From an uncultured Pseudomonadota bacterium (GTDB taxonomy: Bacteria; Myxococcota_A; UBA796; SXON01), in the NCBI GenBank assembly GCA_903844155.1, contig CAIMSU010000318.1, forward strand, positions 1 to 32,890: 32,890 bases of DNA, written 5' to 3'. Numbering within the stretch: the stretch's first letter is position 1; each line of letters starts with the position of its first letter. Position numbers and translations under genes: made by a program. Below the pieces are notes generated by a model, which worked only from the letters and a program-made list of their open reading frames with translations, searched no databases and was not told where the DNA came from. Shown here in pieces: positions 1-7,686 of the stretch.

Positions 1-41
1 CGCGCCCGACGCGGAGCCGCCGGCCGGAGCACTGCGACGGC

Positions 42-60
42 GAACGCCGACAAGGCGTTC
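42..60. other. Short perfect hairpin near window start
   Basis: GAACGCC (42-48) and GGCGTTC (54-60) form a 7-base-pair stem around a 5-base loop. It lies about 85 bases past the stop of the minus-strand repeat lipoprotein, so it could end or stabilise that transcript. No T-tract follows on either strand, so a classical intrinsic terminator is not shown. The rest of 1-143 holds no gene I can support. Confidence 0.3.
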
Positions 61-143
61 AGGCGGCGTAGCCCGCCCACGGAGGACGCCCGCAAAGGGC
101 GGCCGCGAGAGGGGTGTGCCGAGCGCCGGGATCGGCGGGCCGA

Positions 144-1406
144 TCACGGACACTCCGCCGTCCCGCTACAATCCGGATCGTCGCAGTCCGTCAAGCCGTC
201 GCTGTCGTTGTCGGTCCCATCGGCGCAGTCGGTCTCAGGTCCCGGAAGGCACGCGGTGTCCGTCCCACAGTCGGGATCGTCACAGTCGACAAACCCGTCG
301 CCATCGTTGTCGACACCGTCGCCACAATCGGTCTCGGGGGCGGCGAGGCAGGCGGCGTCCGGGCCGCAGTCCGGGTCGGCACAGTCGATGAGCCCGTCAC
401 CGTCGTTGTCGAGGCCGTCCGTACAGTCGATCTCGGCGCAGGCGGGGTCGGCGCTGCACTCGGGATCGGCGCAATCGGTCAGACCGTCGCCATCGTTGTC
501 GACACCGTCGGTGCAGCTCACCTCGGCGCAGGCTGGGTCGCTGCCACAGTCGGGGTCGGAACAGTCGGTCAGGCCATCGGCGTCGTTGTCGACGCCGTCG
601 GTGCAGGCAAGCTCGGCGTAACAGGCCGGGTCGTCGTGGCAGTCGGGGTCGGTGCAGTCGATCTCTCCGTCGCCATCGTTGTCGACCCCGTCGGTGCAGT
701 CGGTCTCCAGAGGTGGCAAGCAGGCATACGACGCCGCGCAGTCGGGATCGTCGCAGTCGATGAACCCGTCGCTGTCGTTGTCGAGGCCGTCGATGCAGGC
801 GGTCTCCGGGACGGCCGCACACTGGGGCGTGCCCGAGCAGTCCGCATCGTTGCAGTCGGTCTCCCCGTCATTGTCGTTGTCGACGCCGTCGTCGCACACG
901 GCCTCCGTGCCATCGGTCGAACACTCCGGCGTCCCCACACAGTCCACGTCCGCGCAATCGATCATGCCGTCGCCGTCGTTGTCGAGGCCGTCGGCGCACG
1001 CCGTCTCCGGAATGGCGCAGGCCGGGTCGGTCACGCAGTCGGGGTCCGCACAGTCGACGTGGCCGTCCTGGTCGTTGTCGACGCCGTCGGTGCAGTTGGC
1101 CTCGTGCGCGGGCACGACGCACCCCTCGGCGTCCGCACAGCCATCGTCGGCACAGTCGATGAGGCCGTCGCCATCGTCGTCGACGCCATTGGTGCAGTCC
1201 TTCGCCATGGCACTTTCGAGGTGCCAGAACGGGCCAGTGTCGACGGCGTTTCCGCTGTCGGCGGGACTGGAGTCTGCTGCGGCCGAGTCAGGGACGCCGG
1301 ACTCCGCGGCGGGCGTGGATGTGCAGCCCGACGCCATCATCGCGAAAACCAGCGCAACCGAAAGGCCGAGCAAGGGGAAGCGAGGACGCGCGCGATCACC
1401 GGGCAT
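144..1406 (-). CDS. Lipoprotein with 11 DNDGDG/Cys calcium-type repeats
   Basis: Predicted 420-residue surface lipoprotein. The signal peptide ends in a lipobox (ASGC, Cys28) and is followed by an Asp/Ser/Thr-rich linker. Nearly all the remainder is 11 tandem units of about 30-37 residues, each with the pattern C-x-D-G-x-D-N-D-x-D-G-x-x-D-C-x-D-x-D-C. The D-x-D-x-D-G core resembles Ca2+ loops of thrombospondin type 3 or dockerin repeats, so calcium-dependent folding is likely; the paired cysteines could form disulfides. The first unit has DDD where the others have DND. No enzymatic domain is visible. I chose ATG at 1406; an in-frame GTG at 1421 adds five residues. Neither start has a clear Shine-Dalgarno. 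The exact role (adhesin, matrix or stalk protein) is unknown. Confidence 0.85.
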   Translation of the reverse strand: MPGDRARPRFPLLGLSVALVFAMMASGCTSTPAAESGVPDSAAADSSPADSGNAVDTGPFWHLESAMAKDCTNGVDDDGDGLIDCADDGCADAEGCVVPAHEANCTDGVDNDQDGHVDCADPDCVTDPACAIPETACADGLDNDGDGMIDCADVDCVGTPECSTDGTEAVCDDGVDNDNDGETDCNDADCSGTPQCAAVPETACIDGLDNDSDGFIDCDDPDCAASYACLPPLETDCTDGVDNDGDGEIDCTDPDCHDDPACYAELACTDGVDNDADGLTDCSDPDCGSDPACAEVSCTDGVDNDGDGLTDCADPECSADPACAEIDCTDGLDNDGDGLIDCADPDCGPDAACLAAPETDCGDGVDNDGDGFVDCDDPDCGTDTACLPGPETDCADGTDNDSDGLTDCDDPDCSGTAECP

Positions 1407-1474
1407 GAAGCATCGTAGCACCGCCAGGGGCCAGACGGCGGACGGGGTGGAGGGAGCGCAGAGCGCAGCGACGA

Positions 1475-1494
1475 GTCGTCCCGTACAGGAAGAT
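1475..1494. promoter_or_regulatory. hipBA operator box 1 (palindrome-like)
   Basis: The 20 bases at 1475-1494 match box 3 (1553-1572) at 19 of 20 positions. The core TCCCGTACAGGA (1479-1490) is an imperfect dyad centred on GTAC. HipB-family antitoxins bind TCC-spacer-GGA operators upstream of their own operon, so this is a probable HipB site. Confidence 0.6.
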
Positions 1495-1513
1495 GCCAGT
1501 AGACGAAATCAAA

Positions 1514-1533
1514 ATCATCCCGGTCGGGAATAA
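1514..1533. promoter_or_regulatory. hipBA operator box 2 (palindrome-like)
   Basis: The core TCCCGGTCGGGA (1518-1529) keeps the TCC-six bases-GGA frame of boxes 1 and 3. It starts exactly 39 bases after box 1 and 39 before box 3. The right arm is weaker (TAA in place of GAT). It overlaps AATAAT at 1529-1534, a possible -10 element for hipBA, so binding here could block the promoter. No good -35 is visible. Confidence 0.5.
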
Positions 1534-1552
1534 TCGCCGCGCAAGACATGCT

Positions 1553-1572
1553 ATCGTCCCGTACAGGAAGAT
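1553..1572. promoter_or_regulatory. hipBA operator box 3, overlapping the hipB ribosome site
   Basis: ATCGTCCCGTACAGGAAGAT is a 20-base imperfect palindrome (16 of 20 positions symmetric). Its right arm contains AGGAAG (1565-1570), which also serves as the Shine-Dalgarno of hipB (ATG at 1576, five bases on). A protein bound here would sit just upstream of the hipB start. Confidence 0.6.
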
Positions 1573-1575
1573 CCG

Positions 1576-1833
1576 ATGCCCCCCGCCACCCCTGGCCTGC
1601 GCGCCACCCAGGTCCACACCCCGGCCGATCTCGGCTCAGTCATCCGCACGTCGCGCAAGGAACAAGGCGTCGACCAGTTGACGGCTGCGGGGCTCTCCGG
1701 CGTTGGGCCAAGATTTCTTGGCGAGCTGGAGCGCGGCAAGGAGACGCTGAGGCTCGCGCTGGTCCTTCGCGTGCTGGAGCGCCTCGGGCTCGACGTCTGG
1801 ATCGTGCCGCGCGGCGAACGGCCTCCGGAATGA
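1576..1833 (+). CDS. hipB: HipB-like antitoxin, XRE-type helix-turn-helix
   Basis: An 85-residue DNA-binding protein of the type paired with HipA kinases. The helix-turn-helix spans about residues 17-70: 'LGSVIRTSRKEQGVDQ' opens the domain, and 'GPRFLGELERGKETLRL' matches the recognition helix and the E-x-G-K turn common in this family. The start is supported by AGGAAG five bases before the ATG. The last codons overlap hipA by four bases (ATGA), so the two are translationally coupled. In characterised systems HipB neutralises HipA and represses the operon by binding upstream palindromes; three such boxes lie at 1475-1572. Family assignment is strong; repression here is inferred. Confidence 0.9.
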   Translation: MPPATPGLRATQVHTPADLGSVIRTSRKEQGVDQLTAAGLSGVGPRFLGELERGKETLRLALVLRVLERLGLDVWIVPRGERPPE

Positions 1834-3083
1834 CGGGGGAGCTGGAGGTACGGTTCGAGGACGGGTTGGTCGGGCTCATCACCGCAGATCCCGAATTCCG
1901 CCTCACCTACGCCGCTGAATGGCTGGCTCGCGCAACCGCGTTCCCAATCTCCGTGAGCCTGCCGCTGCGCAGTGAACCCTGGGGCGGGCCGGTCGCAGCG
2001 GCCTGGTTCGGGAACCTGTTGCCAGAGGGCGCGGCGCGACAGGCTGTCTGCGGGCGCCTCGGGATCTCGGACGACAATGATCTCGCCCTGCTGCGGGCAA
2101 TTGGCGGGGAGTGCGCTGGCGCGCTCACGATCATCGATCCGCGCGCATCGCCATCGCTCACGACCGACGGGGCTAAACCCGAGGAATTGGACGGCCGCGC
2201 CCTCTCCGCCGTGGTCGCGAGCGGCGCTGCACCCCTGCTGATCGGCGGCCCAGGCCTACGGCTCTCGCTCGCCGGGGCCCAGAACAAGCTCCCCGTCACG
2301 CTCGTCGACGGTCGAGTCTGTCTCCCCAGCGCCGGCGCAGCCAGCACGCACCTGCTGAAGTTGCCGCACCCACGATTCGCTCACCTGCCGATCAACGAGG
2401 CGTTCGTCATGGGGCTGGCCGCTCACATCGGCCTTGACGTGGCACACGTCCAGGTGTTCACCGGCACCACGCCGCCGAGCCTGCTCGTCGAGCGCTACGA
2501 CCGCGTCGTCGCCGCTCCCAACGCCGGTGTGCGTCGTCTGCACCAGGAGGACTTCTGCCAGGCGACAGGCCGATCAGCGGGCCGCAAGTACGAACAGGAG
2601 GGCGGACCGTCGCTCGCCGAGGGTGTGTCGCTCGTCGCCCGGCACACCACAAGGCCGCTGCCGGACGTGAGGCGCCTCCTCGAATGGCAGGCGTTCAACC
2701 TCATCGTCGGCAATTGCGATGGACACGGCAAGAACCTGTCGTTGCTGCGCGAGGGCGGCGGGCTCCGGCTCGCACCGTTCTACGATCTACTGTCCACACG
2801 GCAATACCGGGTCCTGGACCGAAACCTCGCGATGTCGGTCGGCGGTCGCCGCGACCCCGACGTCGTCCACCGCGCCCAATGGCAGGCCCTTGCCCGCGAC
2901 GCCTCCTTCGCCGAGCGATTCGTCCTCGATCTCGTCGGCGCAACGGTTCATCGGGTCATGGACGGACTCTCGGCGTGGACCGAGGCGTTCAGCGCGACGA
3001 ACGGGCGCCAGGCGATCATTCCCACACTGCCAAGGTGGATCGCGAAGAACGCCATGGCGGCGGGGCGACGCGCGCAGGGATGA
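1830..3083 (+). CDS. hipA: HipA-like serine/threonine kinase toxin
   Basis: A 417-residue HipA-family kinase. The N-terminal HipA subdomain covers about residues 5-105 and the kinase part about 140-375. Visible motifs are the Gly-rich 'SLAGAQNKLPV' (146-156), the 'QEDFCQATG' segment (239-247), the catalytic 'NCDGHGKN' (295-302, Asp297 as likely base) and the metal-binding 'FYDLLST' (Asp319). All key positions appear intact, so an active kinase is expected. E. coli HipA phosphorylates glutamyl-tRNA synthetase; related HipA/HipT kinases hit other tRNA synthetases, so the target here is open. The gene starts inside hipB (ATGA overlap). It ends five bases before the stop of the convergent gene at 3089. 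Confidence 0.92.
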   Translation: MTGELEVRFEDGLVGLITADPEFRLTYAAEWLARATAFPISVSLPLRSEPWGGPVAAAWFGNLLPEGAARQAVCGRLGISDDNDLALLRAIGGECAGALTIIDPRASPSLTTDGAKPEELDGRALSAVVASGAAPLLIGGPGLRLSLAGAQNKLPVTLVDGRVCLPSAGAASTHLLKLPHPRFAHLPINEAFVMGLAAHIGLDVAHVQVFTGTTPPSLLVERYDRVVAAPNAGVRRLHQEDFCQATGRSAGRKYEQEGGPSLAEGVSLVARHTTRPLPDVRRLLEWQAFNLIVGNCDGHGKNLSLLREGGGLRLAPFYDLLSTRQYRVLDRNLAMSVGGRRDPDVVHRAQWQALARDASFAERFVLDLVGATVHRVMDGLSAWTEAFSATNGRQAIIPTLPRWIAKNAMAAGRRAQG

Positions 3084-3088
3084 CCGGC

Positions 3089-4315
3089 TCATCCCCCCAC
3101 CAGAACCCGCCCCTCGCCCGTCCCCAACGTCACGCTCGTCACCGCCCCAAGCTCCGGGTCCAAATACGTCCCGCCAAGCTCCACCGTCGCGCCGTCGCTC
3201 GTCGACGGGTTCACGACCACGATCCCGCCCGAGTACCTTCGCACCCACACGACGCCGTCCAGCACGGCATCCTCGACGGGCAGGCCGATGTCCGGACCCC
3301 ATTCGGCGCTGTACGGGTCGCCGCTGCCCTCGTAGTAGCCCCACGAGGTATCGCTGACCCCGTCCCACGCCAAAAGCCAGCTTGCTCGCCCGTAGCGCTC
3401 GCCCGCGACCGCGCCCTCAGCGCCCGGGCCGTAGGTGAGCGCGTAGTACGCGACGCCCGCGGACTGCGCTGCCGTCATCGTGTCGAACGTCGCCTGCCAG
3501 TCGACGCCGACGAAGTTGGCCGAGTCGTCCCAGCGCATCCAGTATTCCCGCATCCACGCCGAGATGTAGGGGAGCATCGCCTCGGATTGCGCGAGCATCG
3601 TGGCGTCCCAGGGGTTCATGCCGATGTTTGGGGCGACGAGCAGACCCGCGGACTTCAGGGTTGGCCCGACCGCGGCGACGAACCCAACGGTCGCGTCACC
3701 GTAGGCCTCGTCCGTCGGATATTCGGCGATGGACGTGCCAAGGGAGCCGAGGCAGTGACCGGGGAAGGTGTTGGTGTCATCCATCATCACACCATCGAAA
3801 CCGTCGGCGGTCACGCGCGCCTGCACGTCGGCGCGCCAGCGCGCGCGGTAGTCGTCGTTCCCGACGTTGGCGGCCCAGACCCCGGCGTAGTCGCAGAACT
3901 TCAGGCGGTTCCCGGCGGCGTCGTGGAGAAACCAGGATTCGGCGGCTTCATCGGTGCGAACGCCGGTGGAGGGGTGGGCGTCGCCGTCAGCCCGCATCCC
4001 GCCGACCTTCTGATACGCGAGGATGAGGGCGTCGGGATTCACGGCCCGGATCGCCGGGAGCAGCGTGTACATCGACTCCTGCAGCAGGATCACGTTGTAC
4101 TCGCCGGCGCCCGTCGCCGTCGGCACGGTCGCGTCGTCCCAGGACTGGGCGACGAGGAGGCCGCGGGGACCGGCGAGGTCGATGCCGCTGTCGCCGGGAG
4201 CGGAGTCAGACCCGGCACTATCGGACGTGGCGCCCACGTGCGAGCCGTCTGGCGCCTCGCTCACACCCTTCGCGGTGCAGCCGAAGAGCACCCCGAGGAG
4301 CCCGAGCGCGAGCAC
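3089..4315 (-). CDS. TIM-barrel glycoside-hydrolase-like lipoprotein
   Basis: A 408-residue predicted lipoprotein: a 12-residue hydrophobic signal, lipobox Cys13, then a linker rich in Ser, Asp and Gly. From about residue 50 it looks like a (beta/alpha)8 hydrolase of the GHL15-type 'hypothetical glycosyl hydrolase' group. 'DGFDGVMMDDTN' carries a pair of acidic residues at the end of a predicted barrel strand, and 'NIGMNPWD' and 'AYYALTYGPG' are typical of later strands. A C-terminal beta domain (about 340-408) follows. Substrate is unknown. The start is GTG at 4315; no longer start codon was found nearby upstream, so the signal is unusually short and uncharged. It begins eight bases after the stop of the upstream gene, so it is probably the last gene of that run. 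A second barrel protein of similar style lies at 31150. Confidence 0.72.
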   Translation of the reverse strand: MLALGLLGVLFGCTAKGVSEAPDGSHVGATSDSAGSDSAPGDSGIDLAGPRGLLVAQSWDDATVPTATGAGEYNVILLQESMYTLLPAIRAVNPDALILAYQKVGGMRADGDAHPSTGVRTDEAAESWFLHDAAGNRLKFCDYAGVWAANVGNDDYRARWRADVQARVTADGFDGVMMDDTNTFPGHCLGSLGTSIAEYPTDEAYGDATVGFVAAVGPTLKSAGLLVAPNIGMNPWDATMLAQSEAMLPYISAWMREYWMRWDDSANFVGVDWQATFDTMTAAQSAGVAYYALTYGPGAEGAVAGERYGRASWLLAWDGVSDTSWGYYEGSGDPYSAEWGPDIGLPVEDAVLDGVVWVRRYSGGIVVVNPSTSDGATVELGGTYLDPELGAVTSVTLGTGEGRVLVGG

Positions 4316-4323
4316 GCCGCCCG

Positions 4324-6093
4324 CTACTGGACGGTGCGCGCGGACGTGATGACGCTCATCTCGCCAAGATCGACCGCGCCGCTGGAGATCCAGTCGTTGT
4401 ACGCGCCGTCTGTCGTCTGGACGGCGGTGACCTCGACCGTCGCCGTGGCCTTGCCGAACGTCGAGAACGCCGCCGGCAACGTGCCGGTCCAGGCACCGCT
4501 CGGGACGAACAGGTCGTAGACGTGGTGGTGGCTGTCCGTGAACCGCACGCGGACGATGGCGGCAGCGGTGTCCGTGGTGACACCGAGCGCGCTCGTCGCC
4601 GGGTCCCAGGCGTCGATCGACGCGATGGCCTGAAAGGGCGGCAGGGTGATGCTGCCGTCCGCCGCGACGGAGGCGAAGCTCGACGCCGACTGGCCGCCCG
4701 AGCCGATGCCACCGACCTCGGCGAACGCCATCACGCCGCTGTCGACCGTGTCGAGGACGGAGCCCGAAGGCACCGTTTCGACGTTGGCGGTGCTCGTCCC
4801 GGTGGTGAGCCCGGTGACCATCCAGCCGTCGTTCACGTCCTCATCCGCCGCGAACACAAGCATGCTCTCGTCGCCATGAAAACCGATGGACAAGGCGGGG
4901 AGCGTGACGGAGAGCGTGTCCGAGAAGGGCGTGGCCGGCGCGATGTCCAGCTCGCTCTGGGTCGCGGCCACGGCGGTCGCGCCGGTCGCGTAGCCCCACG
5001 CCATGTTCGGCATGTTCGCGATCATCAGGTTGAGCGCGTCGGCGGTGCTCGTCGTGCCGCTCGACACGTCCGAGTCCTTGATCGGCCCGGCGAAGCCCCA
5101 GCTTCCGGCGTTTCCAGGCCAGGCGTTGCAGTAGTAGTCCTCGGCGCTCCCCTCGATGATGAGGTTGGACGGCAGGCTGACGGTCACGCCGAAGACGGTC
5201 ACGTCGCGCTTGTCGCTGAACAGGTCGTCCGTCGTCAGGAGCGCGAGCGGCCGGGTCTGGCTGGGGACGACGACGCCGACGGCCATCTCGTCGAAGGCGG
5301 GTGCGGTGACGCCGGTGAAGTCGACGTTGCCGTGCAACGTGGCGTCGTTGCTGCCGAGGTCCTGCGGCCAGAGGTACATCGCGACGCTGCGGGAGGTGAC
5401 CGCAGCGTACGAGACGATGGCGTAGGTGTCATCGACGTAGGCGGTGACGTTGGCGGGGCCGCCATCGGGGACGGGGGCAGTTGCCAGGCCGGTCGCGTCC
5501 GTGCGCGCGGTGCCGACGTCCGTCTTGACCTTCGCGCCCTCGATCGGCAGGCCGGTCGACGCGTCGTAGACCATGACGATCATCGCGTTGTCGTCGAGCA
5601 CCTGCACCGTGACGGGCGTGTCGATGCTGCCGAGGACGGCGTGCAGCGTCGTAGAGCCGACGGCCAGACCGGTGACGAGGCCGGTCGCGTCCACGCTTGC
5701 GATGGTACCGTCGTCGACGGACCAGGTGGGGACGACGTCCGTGCGCGTGCCGTCGGTCGCGGTTGACACTGCGCGTTCCGTCCAGGTCGCGCCGACGTCG
5801 ACGGTGATGGAGGCCGGGTACACGTCGAGGGTCGCGGCCGGGGCGGTGCCGGTGTCGCCCGAATCCGCGGTGCCGGAGTCGGCGGGTGCTGAGTCGTGAT
5901 GTGTGTCGTGGTCGGTGTCGTGGTCGGTGTCGTGGTCGCTGTCAGCCGAGTCGGTCGAGTCGATGACCTGCGAGGTGTCGTGCGAGGCGTACCCGGTGTC
6001 GCCGCCGCTGTCGGCCGCCTTGTAGGCGTTGGAGCAGGCGCCGAGGAGCACGAACGCGACGGGCATCGAGAAGGACAGGAGAGAACGGGTCAT
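4324..6093 (-). CDS. Lipoprotein with BIG2-type Ig domain and His/Asp linker
   Basis: A 589-residue predicted lipoprotein. The signal 'MTRSLLSFSMPVAFVLLGAC' ends at Cys20. Residues about 28-85 are a linker of Asp, Ser, Thr and His containing a perfect DHDT tetrapeptide repeat. A bacterial Ig-like (BIG2) domain follows at about 88-165, with the 'ASVDATGLVTGLAVGSTTL' signature. The next segment, 'AMIVMVYDASTGLPIEGAKV', resembles a carboxypeptidase-regulatory-like beta domain. The C-terminal 350 residues are a large secreted domain I cannot name. It lies 31 bases after the 6125 gene and eight before the 3089 gene. Function is unknown; an extracellular structural or binding role fits the domains. 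Confidence 0.75.
   Translation of the reverse strand: MTRSLLSFSMPVAFVLLGACSNAYKAADSGGDTGYASHDTSQVIDSTDSADSDHDTDHDTDHDTHHDSAPADSGTADSGDTGTAPAATLDVYPASITVDVGATWTERAVSTATDGTRTDVVPTWSVDDGTIASVDATGLVTGLAVGSTTLHAVLGSIDTPVTVQVLDDNAMIVMVYDASTGLPIEGAKVKTDVGTARTDATGLATAPVPDGGPANVTAYVDDTYAIVSYAAVTSRSVAMYLWPQDLGSNDATLHGNVDFTGVTAPAFDEMAVGVVVPSQTRPLALLTTDDLFSDKRDVTVFGVTVSLPSNLIIEGSAEDYYCNAWPGNAGSWGFAGPIKDSDVSSGTTSTADALNLMIANMPNMAWGYATGATAVAATQSELDIAPATPFSDTLSVTLPALSIGFHGDESMLVFAADEDVNDGWMVTGLTTGTSTANVETVPSGSVLDTVDSGVMAFAEVGGIGSGGQSASSFASVAADGSITLPPFQAIASIDAWDPATSALGVTTDTAAAIVRVRFTDSHHHVYDLFVPSGAWTGTLPAAFSTFGKATATVEVTAVQTTDGAYNDWISSGAVDLGEMSVITSARTVQ
5903..5938. repeat. Perfect 12-base tandem repeat, three copies
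   Basis: GTGTCGTGGTCG is repeated three times without mismatch on the plus strand. On the coding minus strand it encodes the DHDT repeats in the linker of the 4324 lipoprotein. The unit is a multiple of three, so copy-number change would lengthen or shorten the linker without breaking the frame. Confidence 0.9.
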
Positions 6094-6124
6094 TTGGCAG
6101 TCTCGGAGGAGTGGGATGGGACCG

Positions 6125-6502
6125 TCAGGGCACCGTGAAGCGTGCGAAGAACGGCGCGACTACCTCGCCGGTGGGCGTTGCGCACGTCCCATCCACGGTG
6201 AGCGCGTAACTGTACCCGGTGTGCAGCGGAATGTCGTGGTCTAATTTGAGCTTCTGGTCGGCCGAGCTCCACGCCGGGGTCGTCTGGACGGCGGATACGA
6301 CCTCGTCCCGGTCGTTCACGACCGAGAGCGTGGTCGCCTGCGCGCACGCGTCCTCGCCCGCCGCCTCGGAGAACCGCACCTCGGGCACGGCGACCTCGAC
6401 GACATCGGCCTCGCCGTCGACCGGCGTCGATCCCAGGACGTGAAACCCGCCGCTGTCCAACGTCGGCTCCTTCACGCACGCGAGTGCGACAAGCAGCATC
6501 AT
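6125..6502 (-). CDS. Small Ig-like lipoprotein
   Basis: A 125-residue predicted lipoprotein. The signal is very short (Cys9 from ATG 6502; an upstream GTG at 6508 would make it Cys11). The rest reads as a single bacterial Ig-like domain: 'STPVDGEADV', 'VPEVRFSEAAGEDAC' and 'LHTGYSYALTVDGTCATP' match the pattern of SbsA-type Ig domains (Big_5), in which 'P-x-D-G-x' and 'V-F-S-E' are common. The start ATG at 6502 shares one base with the stop of the preceding gene (TGATG), implying coupled translation. Its function is unknown, probably as part of the same envelope assembly as its neighbours. Confidence 0.68.
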   Translation of the reverse strand: MMLLVALACVKEPTLDSGGFHVLGSTPVDGEADVVEVAVPEVRFSEAAGEDACAQATTLSVVNDRDEVVSAVQTTPAWSSADQKLKLDHDIPLHTGYSYALTVDGTCATPTGEVVAPFFARFTVP

Positions 6503-6924
6503 CACCACGTCTCGCTCGTGAACCGCGTGCCGAGCACCCAGCTCGCCTCGTCGCTGCTGACCGGCTGCCCGTCAGCCGCGCACGGGGTGGTCCGCTTGTC
6601 CTGCGGCGCCTGCACCCACGCCGTCCCGACATCAAAAACAACCGGTCCGACCCCGCCGATCACCGCCCCGGACGTGTCCGTGAAGTCCAGCGTCACGGTG
6701 GTCGCGACATCCGCCGGCAACCCGGCGAACATCACGCGACCATTGCCAGCCCCCTCGCTGAGCAGCCCCGCGCCCTCGACGCACATGTCGATGGTCTGCG
6801 CGTCGTTCGGCACCGCGCCGACGACGTCCAGCTGCAGATCGATCGGCGAGTAGGTGATGCTCGCGCACCCCGTCAGGCCGCCGAAAACCGCCGCCAGCGC
6901 ACCCCCCGGTCGCCCGCCTCGCAC
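6502..6924 (-). CDS. Small lipoprotein of unknown function
   Basis: A 140-residue predicted lipoprotein. A longer frame open to 7002 overlaps the preceding gene, but the best start is GTG at 6924: GGGAG lies six bases upstream, the previous stop is only two bases away, and it gives a normal signal peptide ending in 'GGLTGC' (Cys20). The mature part is beta-rich ('IDLQLDVVGAVPNDAQTIDMC', 'VMFAGLPADVATTVTLDFTD') and has one likely disulfide pair. No known family is recognised. It is sandwiched with two-base and one-base spacing between two other lipoprotein genes, so it probably works with them. Confidence 0.65.
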   Translation of the reverse strand: MRGGRPGGALAAVFGGLTGCASITYSPIDLQLDVVGAVPNDAQTIDMCVEGAGLLSEGAGNGRVMFAGLPADVATTVTLDFTDTSGAVIGGVGPVVFDVGTAWVQAPQDKRTTPCAADGQPVSSDEASWVLGTRFTSETW

Positions 6925-6926
6925 GA

Positions 6927-7583
6927 TCAGCTCCCGCCGCCCGTATCCCAGTTGTAATCGGACAACTTCCACGGCTGCGTGAAGCCGGTGGTCTGCAGCC
7001 ACGCCTCACCGTATCGGGCCACGAGCCAGTAATCCCCGGCGAACAGCGGGCCCTTCGTGTTGTCACCGTCGCCATCGTCGATGGTGATGTGCGCGCAGCC
7101 GGTCCAGGACAAGCCGCCCCACAGCACCGGGCAATCTTCCGGGCCCACGTAGGTGCCCGTGAACGTCGTTCCGCCGGTCGTCGTCGTGACGGCGTCGCCG
7201 CTCACCATGTCCGCGTTCACCACGTCGATGGGCGGATCGTAGACGGTGAAGTCGGCCGTGCCCTCGGCGTATGCCTCGATGCGCACGGGCTGGTTGGATC
7301 GGACGGACCACTTCACCGCGTAGAGCAACGTGCCGTCATCCTTGGAGTATTCGAGGGTGTAGGTGACGCGCGTGTCGGACGCGGTCTCGACCGGCTGGAC
7401 CTCGTGGGTGAGCATGTGCCAGGTGACGTTGGTCGAGTCGTCGTTCACATACTCGGCGTCGCGGCTGCCGTCGGACGGGAAGAAATCGGCCATCACCGTA
7501 CCATTCCAGGAATCGGTGGGCGGGCCGCCGCAGCCGGCGAGGAGGGCGAGGGCGACGGGAATAGCGACCGGGAACAAACGCAT
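6927..7583 (-). CDS. Lipoprotein of unknown function
   Basis: A 218-residue predicted lipoprotein, 'MRLFPVAIPVALALLAGC' with lipobox Cys18. The frame is open to 7865, but that upstream part runs into the end of the TldD-like gene and does not look coding, so ATG 7583 was chosen. The mature protein appears all-beta, with Asp- and Thr-rich loops, one 'DDGDGDNTKG' segment that could bind a cation, and two nearby cysteines (about residues 155 and 166). No family is recognised. The gene follows the TldD-like gene by about 100 bases and precedes the 6502 gene by two. Confidence 0.68.
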   Translation of the reverse strand: MRLFPVAIPVALALLAGCGGPPTDSWNGTVMADFFPSDGSRDAEYVNDDSTNVTWHMLTHEVQPVETASDTRVTYTLEYSKDDGTLLYAVKWSVRSNQPVRIEAYAEGTADFTVYDPPIDVVNADMVSGDAVTTTTGGTTFTGTYVGPEDCPVLWGGLSWTGCAHITIDDGDGDNTKGPLFAGDYWLVARYGEAWLQTTGFTQPWKLSDYNWDTGGGS

Positions 7584-7686
7584 GGGACGCTCGGTGCGAA
7601 GGGTTCGCTGGGAGATACCACCGGAAGGCGGCGATTGGCAAGGGGAGAGCAGGCCGCCAGCCCCGAAGGGCCGACGACGCCTGGGA

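Noticed and set aside
160-1200. Evenly spaced direct repeats resembling a CRISPR array
   Set aside because: The period is about 90-110 bases, the sequence between is similar as well, and the whole stretch is coding for Cys/Asp repeats. No cas genes are present.
114-1418. A 434-codon Val/Ala-rich plus-strand frame
   Set aside because: It mirrors the repeat lipoprotein on the other strand; its repeats are a by-product of the coding repeats.
1493-1681. A 62-codon frame starting in hipBA operator box 1
   Set aside because: It has no separate ribosome site (AGGAAG overlaps the ATG) and runs out of frame through hipB; it arises from the repeated operator.
2684-4519. A 611-codon open frame on the plus strand
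   Set aside because: It overlaps the end of hipA and is antisense to the glycosidase-like gene, both with clear family motifs.
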